Assembly (NCBI RefSeq): GCF_034652275.1
Contig: NZ_JAXIWG010000004.1
Span: forward strand, 1-64,000
Source: Yoonia sp034652275
GTDB taxonomy: Bacteria > Pseudomonadota > Alphaproteobacteria > Rhodobacterales > Rhodobacteraceae
Direction: 5' to 3'
DNA: 64,000 bases
Both the position numbers and the translations under genes were made by a program. The notes beneath the pieces were generated by a model. That model was not told the DNA's origin. It did no database searches and was given only the letters and a program-made list of their open reading frames with translations. Shown here piece by piece: positions 50,620 to 59,575 of the stretch. Position 1 is the stretch's first letter, and every line of letters begins with the position of its first letter.

Positions 50620-51492
50620 TCAGCGCTTGCCGTAATAGAGCCCGACGACATGTTCGGCCTGTGCAAAGAACAGCCAGCGCAGGACCAGCACGCCTGCGAT
50701 ATGGCTGACCAGCGCCAGCGCGCCCCAGATATGGCTGAAGGGCAGCAGCAGGAACACGACCGGCAGTACAAAGGCTAGCACCGCTGCGATGACCCGCAAA
50801 GCTTGCGCATGTTTGCGCCCCACCACATGGATGAATTCGCGCATCAGGTAATTGGTGCCGGTGTGGGGTGGTTCAAAGGCGCGGACCGTGCCGATATGGC
50901 CAAGCCCCGTGGCCGTCGCCATATCGGTGCCCGACCGCGCCAGAGCCGTGTCGCCGGTGATCCAGCCATAGACCTGCAAACCGGCGGCAAGCGCCAGCAA
51001 CACCAGCGCCTCGGTGACCTGTCCCGCCAGCAAGGCCCCTCCGCCGACCGACAAGGTCAGGAACAGCGCAGGCGTCGACCAGTGCCGCCAGCGCGGCACG
51101 GTTTTCAGCTGCGCATAGATCATCGAGGTCGTGAACACGGTCGCCAGCGCCCCCAGCGCCCCGATCCAGCCCAAAGGTGCCAGCACCCTGTCGAAAAACA
51201 CCAGCCCCGCGCCGTAGACCGCCATGACAAGCAGGGTTGCAACAGCGCAGATTCCCTCGCGCGACAGCCAGCTGGTCTGCCATTGGCTGAACGCCTTGAT
51301 CGCGCGTTCGGGCCGGCCCAGATGGAAGGTCGAGGCGAGCAATCCGCCCACCGCCGCAAGATAGGCGATGGTGAACCAGACGAAGGCCATCCAGCCTGTG
51401 GGCGTGATCGCTCCGATGCCAAGCCAGAAGAGCAGCCCGAACCCGAGGCCCGAAAAGGTCGTGAAGATGATGACGGATTTGGCGGGATGCAT
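50620..51492 (-). CDS. soeC: Sulfite dehydrogenase membrane anchor SoeC
   Basis: 290 residues with about eight membrane helices of the DmsC/NrfD type (F-T-T-F-S-G-L-G-F-G-L-L-F near the start, S-T-F-H-L-G-R-P-E-R-A in the first loop). It anchors the SoeAB cytoplasmic enzyme and passes electrons to quinone. The ATG at 51492 overlaps the soeB stop as TAATG. Identification rests on the SoeAB neighbours. Confidence 0.87.
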   Translation of the reverse strand: MHPAKSVIIFTTFSGLGFGLLFWLGIGAITPTGWMAFVWFTIAYLAAVGGLLASTFHLGRPERAIKAFSQWQTSWLSREGICAVATLLVMAVYGAGLVFFDRVLAPLGWIGALGALATVFTTSMIYAQLKTVPRWRHWSTPALFLTLSVGGGALLAGQVTEALVLLALAAGLQVYGWITGDTALARSGTDMATATGLGHIGTVRAFEPPHTGTNYLMREFIHVVGRKHAQALRVIAAVLAFVLPVVFLLLPFSHIWGALALVSHIAGVLVLRWLFFAQAEHVVGLYYGKR

Positions 51493-52253
51493 TATTTGGC
51501 TCCTCCGGGCAGGGCCGACAGCGCTTTGTCCAGCCAATGCGCAAAGCCTTTGCCATCTGTCGCCACGGGGTCAAGGAACGGGGCCAGCACGTCGAATTCG
51601 GGCGCCACGTCCTTGGGGCGCGGGGGCAGGTATTTGTTGACAGGCTTGGTGCCTTGCTCGGGCATCAGGTCGAAGCCGCCGCGTGCTGCGACCAGTTGTG
51701 ATACCTCCGACTCCGCATCCCCCAGATCGCCGAAATGCCGCGCGCCCGCAGGGCAGGTGCGCACGCAGGCGGGCACGCGGTCTTCCTCGGGCAGGTTTTC
51801 ATTGTAGATGCGGTCGACGCAAAGCGTGCATTTCTTCATCACGCCTTCCTTGGCATCAAGTTCGCGCGCACCATAGGGACAGGCCCAGGCGCAGAGACCG
51901 CAGCCGATGCAGTCACTTTCGTTGACCAGCACAATTCCGTCCTCGACCCGTTTGTAGCTCGCTCCTGTCGGGCAAACGGTGACGCAGGGCGCATCGTCGC
52001 AATGCAGGCAGGATTTGGGGAAATGGATCAGTTGCGCCGTGCCGGCCTCGGGCTGGACTTCGTAGGAATGCACACGGTTGAGGAAGGTGCCCGACGGGTT
52101 CGCGCCGTAAGCGTCTTGATCCGACAGAGGCGCGCCGTAGTTTTCGGTGTTCCAGCCTTTGCAGGAAATCACGCAGGCGTGGCAGCCGACGCAGGTATCA
52201 AGGTCGATCACAAGGCCCAGTTTCTTGGCGGTGCTGGCGGGAAGTTGCGTCAT
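51492..52253 (-). CDS. soeB: Sulfite dehydrogenase iron-sulfur subunit SoeB
   Basis: 253 residues with four cysteine clusters typical of DmsB-like ferredoxins: C-V-G-C-H-A-C-V-I-S-C, C-L-H-C-D-D-A-P-C-V-T-V-C-P, C-I-G-C-G-L-C-A-W-A-C-P and C-T-L-C...C-V-R-T-C-P. ATG at 52253 begins directly before the first cluster; an upstream frame carries no conserved residues. It transfers electrons from SoeA to SoeC. Confidence 0.9.
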   Translation of the reverse strand: MTQLPASTAKKLGLVIDLDTCVGCHACVISCKGWNTENYGAPLSDQDAYGANPSGTFLNRVHSYEVQPEAGTAQLIHFPKSCLHCDDAPCVTVCPTGASYKRVEDGIVLVNESDCIGCGLCAWACPYGARELDAKEGVMKKCTLCVDRIYNENLPEEDRVPACVRTCPAGARHFGDLGDAESEVSQLVAARGGFDLMPEQGTKPVNKYLPPRPKDVAPEFDVLAPFLDPVATDGKGFAHWLDKALSALPGGAK

Positions 52254-52299
52254 GGCATTGGCCTCTGCTGCGGGATCGCGCATTTCTGGCGAAATACGC

Positions 52300-52332
52300 G
52301 GCCTCCGGCGGGGATATTTGGGCTCGGAAGAT
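52300..52332. repeat. Rhodobacteraceae-type intergenic repeat in the soe operon
   Basis: A GCCTCCGGCGGGGATATTTG element in the 96-bp gap between the 37-aa ORF and soeB. It resembles a short interspersed repeat common in Rhodobacteraceae genomes (from memory), and its GGGATATTT core is the inverse of AAATATCCC at 50569. It may act as a partial terminator or RNA stabiliser. Confidence 0.5.
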
Positions 52333-52348
52333 GCGGGGACATGGCGCT

Positions 52349-52462
52349 TTATCCGATCGGCGCGCGCGCGGCGGCATCCCATGTGGCGATATACCAGATG
52401 AAACTGCCCAGCGTCAGCGCAACGAAGAGGGCGATCAGCAGAAGGATTTGGCCTTTGGTCAT
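52349..52462 (-). CDS. 37-residue single-span membrane protein coupled to soeA
   Basis: Small frame whose ATG overlaps the soeA stop as ATGA, like most junctions in this cluster. It has a single hydrophobic helix (I-L-L-L-I-A-L-F-V-A-L-T-L-G, about 6-24) followed by W-Y-I-A-T-W-D and a short polar tail. It could be a small accessory subunit of the sulfite dehydrogenase, similar in spirit to small subunits of other membrane oxidoreductases. No family recognised. Confidence 0.6.
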   Translation of the reverse strand: MTKGQILLLIALFVALTLGSFIWYIATWDAAARAPIG

Positions 52463-55284
52463 TTGCGGGATGTCCATGCGATGTCTTTGGGCCCTTGCGG
52501 GACGGGTGATGTGATGGCGGGCATGATTGGTTGTGCCTCGTTCGGAATGCCCGACTTTTCGATCTTCACGCGCAGATCGAACCACGCGGCCTGCCCTGTT
52601 ACGGGATCCGAATTCGCCCAGCGCAGCCCGTCACCGCGCGGCGGCAGAAGTTCGTGGATCAAGTGGTTGAGCAGGAAGCCCTTGGTTGCCTCGGGTGCTT
52701 TTTCATCCAGCGCCCAGGCGCCCTTGCGCTTGCCGATGGCGTTCCATGTCCAGACGGTGTTTTCGTTCAGCGCTGCCTGCAAAGCGACCGGCACGGTGAT
52801 CGACCCATGTGCCGAGGTGACGCGCGCCCAGTCGCCGTCTTTGAACCCGTGCTGGTCCCAGATTTTCGTTGGCACATAGAGTGGGTTATGCCCGTGGATC
52901 TGCCGCAGCCAGGCGTTCTGCGTGCCCCATGAATGATACATCGCCATGGGCCGCTGGGTCAGAGCATGGACCGGGTATTCCATGGGGTCCACATGGCCAT
53001 CCTCGAAAGGCGGATACCAGATCGGCAGCGGGTCCATCGTGGCCTTGATCTGGCCGCGCAGGTGGTCTGGCGGCTGGCGGTGGCCTTTGCCTTCGGCGGC
53101 CGCTTGGAATTTGCGCAGGGGTTCGACGTAGAGCTGGAAGATATAGGGCTGGACGACGTCGTAAAAGCCCATCTTCACCGCCCAGTCCTGATATTCGGCG
53201 CTGAACGGTTTATAGTAGGCGCAGTTTTCAGGGACATGTGCGATCCAGAAACCGCCGTTGTCGATATAGTTCTGCAACTGGTCGGGGTTGGCCGCGCCGC
53301 GCCCTTCGGCCTTGCCATCCGCACCACGGAAACCCGCCAGCGGCCCGATCCCTGGGCGGCGGATGTGATTTGTGATGTAATCGGCATAGTCTTTGTATTT
53401 CGCACTGCCGTCGTCATTCACAAACCCCGGCAACCCCAGCCGTGCGCCCAGATCGCAGAGCACCGACTGGAACCCGCGCACATCGCGGTCGGGTTCGACA
53501 ACGGGCCAGCGGATCGCGTCGGCGACCCCGTCCGCCTCGCAGATCGGGCGGTCGAGGAGCGAGATGCAATCGTGCCGTTCCAGATAGGTCGTGTCGGGCA
53601 GGATCAGGTCGGCATAGGCGACCATTTCCGAGGAATAGGCATCGGAATAGATGATGCGCGGGATGACGTAGTCGCCGTTTTCATCCTTGTCGGTCAGCAT
53701 CTTGTGGACGCCGCCCACGTTCATCGACGAATTCCACGACATGTTCGCCATATACATGAAAAGCGTGTCGATCTTGTAGGGATCGCCCGCATGGGCGTTG
53801 CTGATCACCATATGCATCAGCCCGTGCGCCGACATCGGGTTGTCCCATGAGAACGCCTTGTCGATGCGGATCGGGCTGCCGTCATCGTGCAGCAGCAGGT
53901 CTTCGGGGCCGTGCACATAGCCCAGATGCGGGCCGTCGAGTGCGGCGCCCGCTGTCACCTTGCCATGCGGTTTGGGATGGGCGGTGGCGGGTTTGGGGTA
54001 GGGCGGTTTGAACCGCATGCCGCCCGGCGTTTCGACCGCACCAAGGAGGATCTGCAGCATATGCAGCGCGCGGCAGGTCTGGAAACCGTTGGAATGGGCC
54101 GAAATCCCGCGCATGGCGTGGAAACTGACGGGGCGGCCGATCATCTGGGCGTGCTTTTTGCCGCGGAAGTCGGTCCATGGGCGGTCGAGGATCACCGGTT
54201 CGTCAAATGCCACCCGCGCCAGATCCGCCGCCAGCGCGCGGATGCGCTGGGCCGAGATACCGCAGCGGTCCGCCACAGCCTCGGGCGCGTAAGACGCATC
54301 AAGATAGCGGTCGGCCATCAGGTGGAACACAGGCCGGTGCGTGATGCCTGCCGCACGGTGGGTGGCGGCAAGATCGGGTTCGACCCCTTGGCCGTTCCAT
54401 GGTGCAAGCTGGCCTGTGCGCCGGTCAATCACTTGCGGCTGGCCAGCGGCATCGCGCAGGAACAGGCCGAACTGGTCGGATTTGGGGTCTTCGTTCACAA
54501 GGACAGAGGCATTGGTGAACTGCGCCAGATAGTCGAGATCGACCTTGCCCGCGCTCATCAGGCAATGCACCAGCGCGAGGATGAACAGCCCGTCGGTGCC
54601 GGGCGTGATGCCGACCCAATCGTCGGCCACGGCATTATATCCGGTACGGATCGGGTTCACGCCAATAATGCGCGCGCCACGCGCCTTGATCTTGCCAATG
54701 CCCATCTTGATCGGGTTGCTGTCGTGGTCTTCTGCCACGCCGAACAGCATGAACAGCTTGGTATGGTCCCAGTCGGGCTGGCCGAATTCCCAGAAAGCTC
54801 CGCCCATCGTGTAGATGCCCGCAGCGGCCATGTTGACCGAACAGAAACCCCCGTGGGCCGCGTAATTCGGGGTGCCAAAGCCTTGCGCCCAGAAGCTGGT
54901 GAAGGATTGCGACTGGTCGCGACCGGTGAAAAACGCCAGTTTTTCGGGGTGATTTGCGCGCAGCGGTGCGAGCCAGTCGGTCGCGGTTTGCAACGCCTCT
55001 TCCCATGAGATTTCCTCGAACTCGCCCGACCCGCGTTCCCCCACACGGCGAAGGGGCGCGCGCAGGCGGGACGGCGCATTGTGCTGCATGATGCCAGCGG
55101 ACCCCTTGGCGCAGAGCACGCCTTGGTTCACCGGATGGTCGCGGTTGCCTTCGATATAGGCGACCTTGCCGTCCTTCATATGCACGTTGATCCCGCAGCG
55201 GCAGGCGCACATGTAGCAGGTCGTCTTGCGCACCTCGTCGGACACGTGCGGGGATGTGTCAAGCTGGGGCTGATCAAGGGACAT
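52459..55284 (-). CDS. soeA: Sulfite dehydrogenase molybdenum subunit SoeA
   Basis: 941 residues of the DMSO-reductase family. N-terminal 4Fe-4S motif C23-x2-C26-x3-C30-x27-C58, then molybdopterin domains (F-T-G-R-D-Q-S-Q-S-F, G-V-N-P-I-R-T-G-Y-N, C-terminal molydopterin-binding region H-A-L-T-Q-R-P-M-A-M-Y-H-S-W-G). It has no twin-arginine signal, consistent with the cytoplasmic SoeABC complex that oxidises sulfite to sulfate. Context (ackA, pta, sulfite exporter, tpa) supports sulfite over other substrates. It overlaps ackA by 11 bases. Confidence 0.88.
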   Translation of the reverse strand: MSLDQPQLDTSPHVSDEVRKTTCYMCACRCGINVHMKDGKVAYIEGNRDHPVNQGVLCAKGSAGIMQHNAPSRLRAPLRRVGERGSGEFEEISWEEALQTATDWLAPLRANHPEKLAFFTGRDQSQSFTSFWAQGFGTPNYAAHGGFCSVNMAAAGIYTMGGAFWEFGQPDWDHTKLFMLFGVAEDHDSNPIKMGIGKIKARGARIIGVNPIRTGYNAVADDWVGITPGTDGLFILALVHCLMSAGKVDLDYLAQFTNASVLVNEDPKSDQFGLFLRDAAGQPQVIDRRTGQLAPWNGQGVEPDLAATHRAAGITHRPVFHLMADRYLDASYAPEAVADRCGISAQRIRALAADLARVAFDEPVILDRPWTDFRGKKHAQMIGRPVSFHAMRGISAHSNGFQTCRALHMLQILLGAVETPGGMRFKPPYPKPATAHPKPHGKVTAGAALDGPHLGYVHGPEDLLLHDDGSPIRIDKAFSWDNPMSAHGLMHMVISNAHAGDPYKIDTLFMYMANMSWNSSMNVGGVHKMLTDKDENGDYVIPRIIYSDAYSSEMVAYADLILPDTTYLERHDCISLLDRPICEADGVADAIRWPVVEPDRDVRGFQSVLCDLGARLGLPGFVNDDGSAKYKDYADYITNHIRRPGIGPLAGFRGADGKAEGRGAANPDQLQNYIDNGGFWIAHVPENCAYYKPFSAEYQDWAVKMGFYDVVQPYIFQLYVEPLRKFQAAAEGKGHRQPPDHLRGQIKATMDPLPIWYPPFEDGHVDPMEYPVHALTQRPMAMYHSWGTQNAWLRQIHGHNPLYVPTKIWDQHGFKDGDWARVTSAHGSITVPVALQAALNENTVWTWNAIGKRKGAWALDEKAPEATKGFLLNHLIHELLPPRGDGLRWANSDPVTGQAAWFDLRVKIEKSGIPNEAQPIMPAITSPVPQGPKDIAWTSRK

Positions 55285-56356
55285 GGCTGACTCCTTCGCG
55301 TGGCTGGTCTTGCGCCAACAGGGTCAGCGCATCGCGGGCGATCTGCTGTTCCTCGTCGGCGGCGATCACATGCACGTGCACCTTACCAAGAAACGCCAGA
55401 TGGTCCATGATCCGGCTGCGTATTTGCGGTGCATTTTCACCGATCCCGCCGGTGAACGCCACGGCGTCAAGACCGCCCATCGCGACCACAGCCGATCCGG
55501 CGTGCCGTGCGGCCCAATAGCAGAAATGATCCACGGCAAAGCGCGCGGAATCCGTGTCGGTTTGCAGCAATTGCGCCATGTCGCTGGTGCCGCCCAAGGC
55601 GCGCAACCCGCTATGGCGATTGAGGATGTCGCCTGCTCCATCGATCCCGTGATCCTGCGCCAGACGCAGCACGGCCATGCCGTCGATCTGGCCCGTGCGG
55701 GTTCCCATGACCAGACCGTCGAGCGGGGAATACCCCATCGAGGACGCGACGGATTTACCATCCTTGATCGCGCAAAGAGAGGCGCCGTTGCCAAGATGGA
55801 AGGCCAGCAGGCGGTCGGGCAGGGCTGCGCCGAAGGATTGCACAAGGCTTTGGTAGCTCAGCCCGTGAAAACCATAGCGGCGGATGCCTTTGGCCGTTTC
55901 CTCGGCTGGCAGGGCATAGGCCGTGGCGATGGCGGGGTTCGTTGCATGGAACGCCGTATCGAAGCTTGCGTATTGCGGCAGGCCGGGCAGCGCGTCGGCA
56001 ATGGCGGCGATGCCTGCAAGGTTGTGCGAATTGTGCAAGGGTGCCAGCACGTTACAGGCGCTGATCTGCGCGATGACATCGGGCGTCACACGGGTGGGGG
56101 CCGTAAGGTCTGCCCCGCCATGCACGATCCGGTGCGCGGCGGCGGTCAGGCGCTGGCCTGCGGTGTCGAGCGCGTCGAGCAATGCGGCTAGGGCGCTGGC
56201 ATGGTCGGAAGCGCTGATTGGTCTGTGGTCGGAACCGACCTTCAGAACGCCAGTGCCGCCGATTTCCGTCACCTCGCCCGAGGCCAGCCGCGCAAGGGAT
56301 GCGTCGAACAGCGCCACCTTGACCGAGGATGATCCCGCGTTGACGACAAGGATCAT
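55274..56356 (-). CDS. ackA: Acetate kinase
   Basis: 360 residues, slightly short for AckA (about 400). N-terminal V-V-N-A-G-S-S-S-V-K, H-R-I-V-H-G-G, F-D-T-A-F-H, Y-G-F-H-G-L-S-Y, H-L-G-N-G-A-S-L-C-A, and F-T-G-G-I-G-E-N-A. It makes ATP and acetate from acetyl phosphate. ATG at 56356 overlaps the pta stop by ATGA. In taurine dissimilation Xsc yields acetyl phosphate, so Pta and AckA share one substrate. Confidence 0.92.
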   Translation of the reverse strand: MILVVNAGSSSVKVALFDASLARLASGEVTEIGGTGVLKVGSDHRPISASDHASALAALLDALDTAGQRLTAAAHRIVHGGADLTAPTRVTPDVIAQISACNVLAPLHNSHNLAGIAAIADALPGLPQYASFDTAFHATNPAIATAYALPAEETAKGIRRYGFHGLSYQSLVQSFGAALPDRLLAFHLGNGASLCAIKDGKSVASSMGYSPLDGLVMGTRTGQIDGMAVLRLAQDHGIDGAGDILNRHSGLRALGGTSDMAQLLQTDTDSARFAVDHFCYWAARHAGSAVVAMGGLDAVAFTGGIGENAPQIRSRIMDHLAFLGKVHVHVIAADEEQQIARDALTLLAQDQPREGVSHVP

Positions 56357-57306
56357 GCCCGCATCCCCGCAGCAATCACGCCAAGGGCCGCCGAGGCGAT
56401 CCGGTCCTGTGCGGTCTGTGACCGGCTGGTCAGCATGATCGGCACTTTCGCCCCCAGCACGATCCCCGCCGCGCAGCAGCCCATGCCCAGCGACATCAGC
56501 TTGAACAGCGCGTTGCCGGTCGTGATCTCTGGCACCAGCAGGATATCGGGCTGGCCTGCGACCTCGGAGGCAAAGTTCTTTGCCGCCGCCGCCGCGCGCG
56601 AAAAGATCAGGTCGAGCGCCATCGGCCCTTCGACAATCGCGTCGGGCAAGGCAGTCTTGGCCCAGGCGGCGATCACCGCCGCCTCTCCGGTAGAGGGGAT
56701 CGCGGGCACCACATCCTCGGTCGCGGCCAGCAATCCGGCGCGGGGGCGGGTGATGCCAAGCGTCTGCGCCAGCCGCACCGCGTGCATCAGGCAGGCCTGC
56801 CGAGTGGCGACATCGGGTGTCACATTCAGCGCGGAATCGGTCAGGAACAATGGGCGGTCGGATCCGGGCATGGTCAGGTGGAACACATGGCCGCAATAGC
56901 TGCCCTTGTCACGCAGGCCCGCGCTGGAGGGCAGCAGGCCCTTGAGGAAAACAGACGTATGGACCTGCCCTTTCATAATCGCATCGACCGCGCCCGCACG
57001 GGCGAGTTCGGCGGCCTTTTGCGACGCCTCTGCCCCCGGTGCATGGATCAGCGGCAGGCCGGTGATGTCCCAGCCGATCTCTTCGGCGGTGGCCAGAATA
57101 CGGGCGGTATCACCGATCAGGACGGGTGTCGCCAGACCCAGATCGCAGGCCTCGCGCAGGCCTTGTAGCGGGTTCGCACCGCCTGCATTGACCAAAGCCA
57201 CGCGCGGGACTGGCAGGGCGCGGGCACGGTCCAGCAGGCTTTGCGGGCAGTGCGCCTGCACCTGCGACAGAAAGGGAAAATCATCATGCATCGCGGCACC
57301 TTTCAT
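56353..57306 (-). CDS. pta: Phosphate acetyltransferase (PTA_PTB family)
   Basis: 317 residues, the short Pta form used in taurine and sulfoacetaldehyde clusters. Signatures include K-G-Q-V-H-T-S-V-F-L-K-G-L-L, G-H-V-F-H-L-T-M-P, T-D-S-A-L-N-V-T-P-D and E-I-T-T-G-N-A-L-F-K. It converts acetyl phosphate and CoA to acetyl-CoA. ATG at 57306 overlaps the tauE-like stop as ATGA, matching the other junctions; an ATG at 57291 with AAAGGT is an alternative. Confidence 0.88.
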   Translation of the reverse strand: MKGAAMHDDFPFLSQVQAHCPQSLLDRARALPVPRVALVNAGGANPLQGLREACDLGLATPVLIGDTARILATAEEIGWDITGLPLIHAPGAEASQKAAELARAGAVDAIMKGQVHTSVFLKGLLPSSAGLRDKGSYCGHVFHLTMPGSDRPLFLTDSALNVTPDVATRQACLMHAVRLAQTLGITRPRAGLLAATEDVVPAIPSTGEAAVIAAWAKTALPDAIVEGPMALDLIFSRAAAAAKNFASEVAGQPDILLVPEITTGNALFKLMSLGMGCCAAGIVLGAKVPIMLTSRSQTAQDRIASAALGVIAAGMRA

Positions 57307-58052
57307 GTGACCATTGCCCGGATCAGACCGAGGGCTGACAACAGCAGCAAGAGCAAAACCGCCGATTGCCGGAAGGCCGCGGGCGAGGCTGCAAGAAACC
57401 GCCGCCCTCCCAGCCAGACGCCCAGGCCCAGTATCGGAAACGCCATCAGTGCGGCGATGGCAGTGTCCCATGTCACAAGGCCACCCATCCACAACAAAGG
57501 CAAGGTGATCAGGTCGAGGGCCGTCAGATAGACGATCATCGTCGCGCGGAAGGTGGCCGCCTGCATCGGTTGCGCCGACAGAAAGGCCGCGACCGGCAGG
57601 CCGCCGATCCCTGCGCTGTTGCAAATGCCCGACAGGACGCCGACGCTGCCGTGCCCCAGTGCGCCGATCCGCCGCTGCAAGGTCCAGCCCGACAACAAGA
57701 GCAGCGCCATCAGGAGGATCAGGCTGGAAATGACGATGCGGGCGGTATCCTCGCCCACGGACAGCATGACCGAGACCGAGAATGGCAAGGCGACAGCCGC
57801 CCCGACCATCAGCCAGCCCACACGCGGCCAGTCGACATGCGTCCGGATGCCGCGTGCCTGAAAGGCGGTCATCAGGATCTCGCAGGCGAAAACGACGGGG
57901 ATCAGGGGCAGGGGGTTCGTCAGCAGTGCCGCAAAGGCGATGAAGATCGCGGAAAACCCGAACCCCGAATACCCACGTACAAAGGCCGCGCCCAGCAGGG
58001 CAAGGGCGAGCAAGGCCGCCGTGCCACTGTCCAGATCAAAAGGCATGCTCAT
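57303..58052 (-). CDS. TauE/SafE-family membrane protein, probable sulfite exporter
   Basis: 249 residues with about seven or eight membrane helices and the TauE/SafE pattern G-Y-S-G-F-G-F-S-A-I-F-I-A-F (about 28-41) and G-I-C-N-S-A-G-I-G-G-L-P-V-A (about 145-158). Such proteins export sulfite or sulfonates. Its start overlaps the tauR stop and its stop overlaps pta, so it is inside the taurine operon. Confidence 0.85.
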   Translation of the reverse strand: MSMPFDLDSGTAALLALALLGAAFVRGYSGFGFSAIFIAFAALLTNPLPLIPVVFACEILMTAFQARGIRTHVDWPRVGWLMVGAAVALPFSVSVMLSVGEDTARIVISSLILLMALLLLSGWTLQRRIGALGHGSVGVLSGICNSAGIGGLPVAAFLSAQPMQAATFRATMIVYLTALDLITLPLLWMGGLVTWDTAIAALMAFPILGLGVWLGGRRFLAASPAAFRQSAVLLLLLLSALGLIRAMVT

Positions 58053-59515
58053 ACCGGCACCCGCGCCAAGGCCGCTGCGATCAGGCGCACGCCTTCACCG
58101 ATGCGGGCCGCGGGGATAGAGGAATAGGCAAGACGCATGTATTCGGTGGGTGGCGCTTCGCCTGCAAAAAACCGCGCGCCCGGCTCGATCAGCACGCCAT
58201 CCGACCGCAGCGCCAGCGCCAGTGCGGCTGTATCGGTGCCATCCGGCGTGCGCACCCAGACCGATGACCCGCCCGACAGCCCTTGCCCCGCCACCACCAG
58301 CCCGCAGTCCTGCAAGGCCGCGTCCAGCACCTGACGGCGGTCGTGATAGGCGCGGCTCATGCGGCGGATCAGCGCGTCGTAATGGCCCAGCGACAGATAA
58401 TAGCTGACCGTGCGCTGGATATGCCCCGGCGGATGGCGCAACACGCTGGCGCGCAGCGCGCGCGCTTCGCGGATGAACGGCGCGGGGCCGACCAGATAGC
58501 CCAGCCGCAACCCCGGAAACAGCGATTTGGAGAACGACCCGACATGGATCACCCGCCCATGCGGGTCCAGCGATTTGAGCGAGGGCGAGGGCGCTTTCAG
58601 AAACGACATCTCGAATTCGTAATCATCCTCGACGATGATGAAATCCTCGGCCTCGGCCCGCGCGATCAGCGCCTTGCGCCGGTCCAGCGGCATGGTCGCG
58701 GCTGTCGGGCTCTGGTGGCTGGGGGTGGTAAAAACCACGTCGATCCCGTGGGGCAGGGCCTCGGGGGGCAACCCGTCGCGGTCCACCGGCACGATGCTCA
58801 GATGGCAGCGCGATTGCGTCAGGATGTTGCGCAGCGCGGGATAGCAGGGGTCCTCGATCGCGGCCCGCCTGCGGCTGTTCAGCAGCACCTGCGCGGACAG
58901 CCAGAGCGCGTTCTGCGCGCCCATCGTGATCAGGATTTCATCGGGGTTCGCCAGAATGCCGCGCCGTGGCAGGGTCTGGCGGCTGATGAAATCCACCAGT
59001 TCAGGGTCGTCACCGTCGTAATAATCGGCCGTCAGCGCGCTGAAATCCCGCATCCCCAGCGCGCGCAAGGCGCAAAGCCGCCAGTTGGCGGCATCGAACA
59101 GCGTCCGGTCGGCCTGCCCATAGATGAACGGATAGCGGTAGTTGGCCCAATCGGCGGGCTTGTCGTTGCTGAGCCCCGGCGTAAAGCGCTGGCCGATGGT
59201 GCGGGTCCAGTCCACCGTGCCGGTCTGCGCCGGATGTGCGGCAAAGGCCGGCGGTTCGGGCGCATTGTCGGACACGTAATAGCCAGAGCGTCCGCGCGCG
59301 GTCAGGTAATCATCCGCCACCAGTTCGGTATAGGCCAGTGTCACGGTGATCCGGCTGACGCCCAGATGCTGCGCCAGCCTGCGCGAGGATGGCAGCCGTT
59401 CACCGGGGCGGAACCGGCCCGCAAGGATGCCTTGCGCGACCATTTGCTGGATGCGCGCCTGCAGGGTGCCGACGCCACCCGCATCAAGAAAGAAGGTATC
59501 AATGGAAATCGACAT
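58049..59515 (-). CDS. tauR: MocR/GntR-type regulator, TauR
   Basis: 488 residues: N-terminal winged helix (F-R-P-G-E-R-L-P-S-S-R-R-L-A-Q-H-L-G-V-S-R-I-T-V, split here as two motifs) fused to an aminotransferase-like domain with PLP Lys in G-S-F-S-K-S-L-F-P-G-L-R-L-G-Y. TauR of Rhodobacter activates taurine genes in response to taurine and PLP. It lies between tpa and the tauE-like gene. Confidence 0.88.
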   Translation of the reverse strand: MSISIDTFFLDAGGVGTLQARIQQMVAQGILAGRFRPGERLPSSRRLAQHLGVSRITVTLAYTELVADDYLTARGRSGYYVSDNAPEPPAFAAHPAQTGTVDWTRTIGQRFTPGLSNDKPADWANYRYPFIYGQADRTLFDAANWRLCALRALGMRDFSALTADYYDGDDPELVDFISRQTLPRRGILANPDEILITMGAQNALWLSAQVLLNSRRRAAIEDPCYPALRNILTQSRCHLSIVPVDRDGLPPEALPHGIDVVFTTPSHQSPTAATMPLDRRKALIARAEAEDFIIVEDDYEFEMSFLKAPSPSLKSLDPHGRVIHVGSFSKSLFPGLRLGYLVGPAPFIREARALRASVLRHPPGHIQRTVSYYLSLGHYDALIRRMSRAYHDRRQVLDAALQDCGLVVAGQGLSGGSSVWVRTPDGTDTAALALALRSDGVLIEPGARFFAGEAPPTEYMRLAYSSIPAARIGEGVRLIAAALARVPV

Positions 59516-59533
59516 GCACTGGCCCTAGGATGC

Positions 59534-59549
59534 GTCCAGACTGGACTTA
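59534..59549. promoter_or_regulatory. Possible TauR site upstream of tauR
   Basis: GTCCAG-A-CTGGACTTA lies 18 bases upstream of the tauR ATG, in the 60-bp gap after tpa. CTGGACTTA resembles the TauR box described for Rhodobacter (from memory, CTGGAC followed by TTA-like). It suggests autoregulation. Confidence 0.4.
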
Positions 59550-59575
59550 TCCCAGGGCCAAGGCAAGCGCGCGTT

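Noticed and set aside
52459..55284. Selenocysteine-containing formate dehydrogenase
   Set aside because: The frame has no internal TGA, and the neighbourhood (sulfite exporter, pta/ackA, tpa) and SoeBC partners fit sulfite dehydrogenase.
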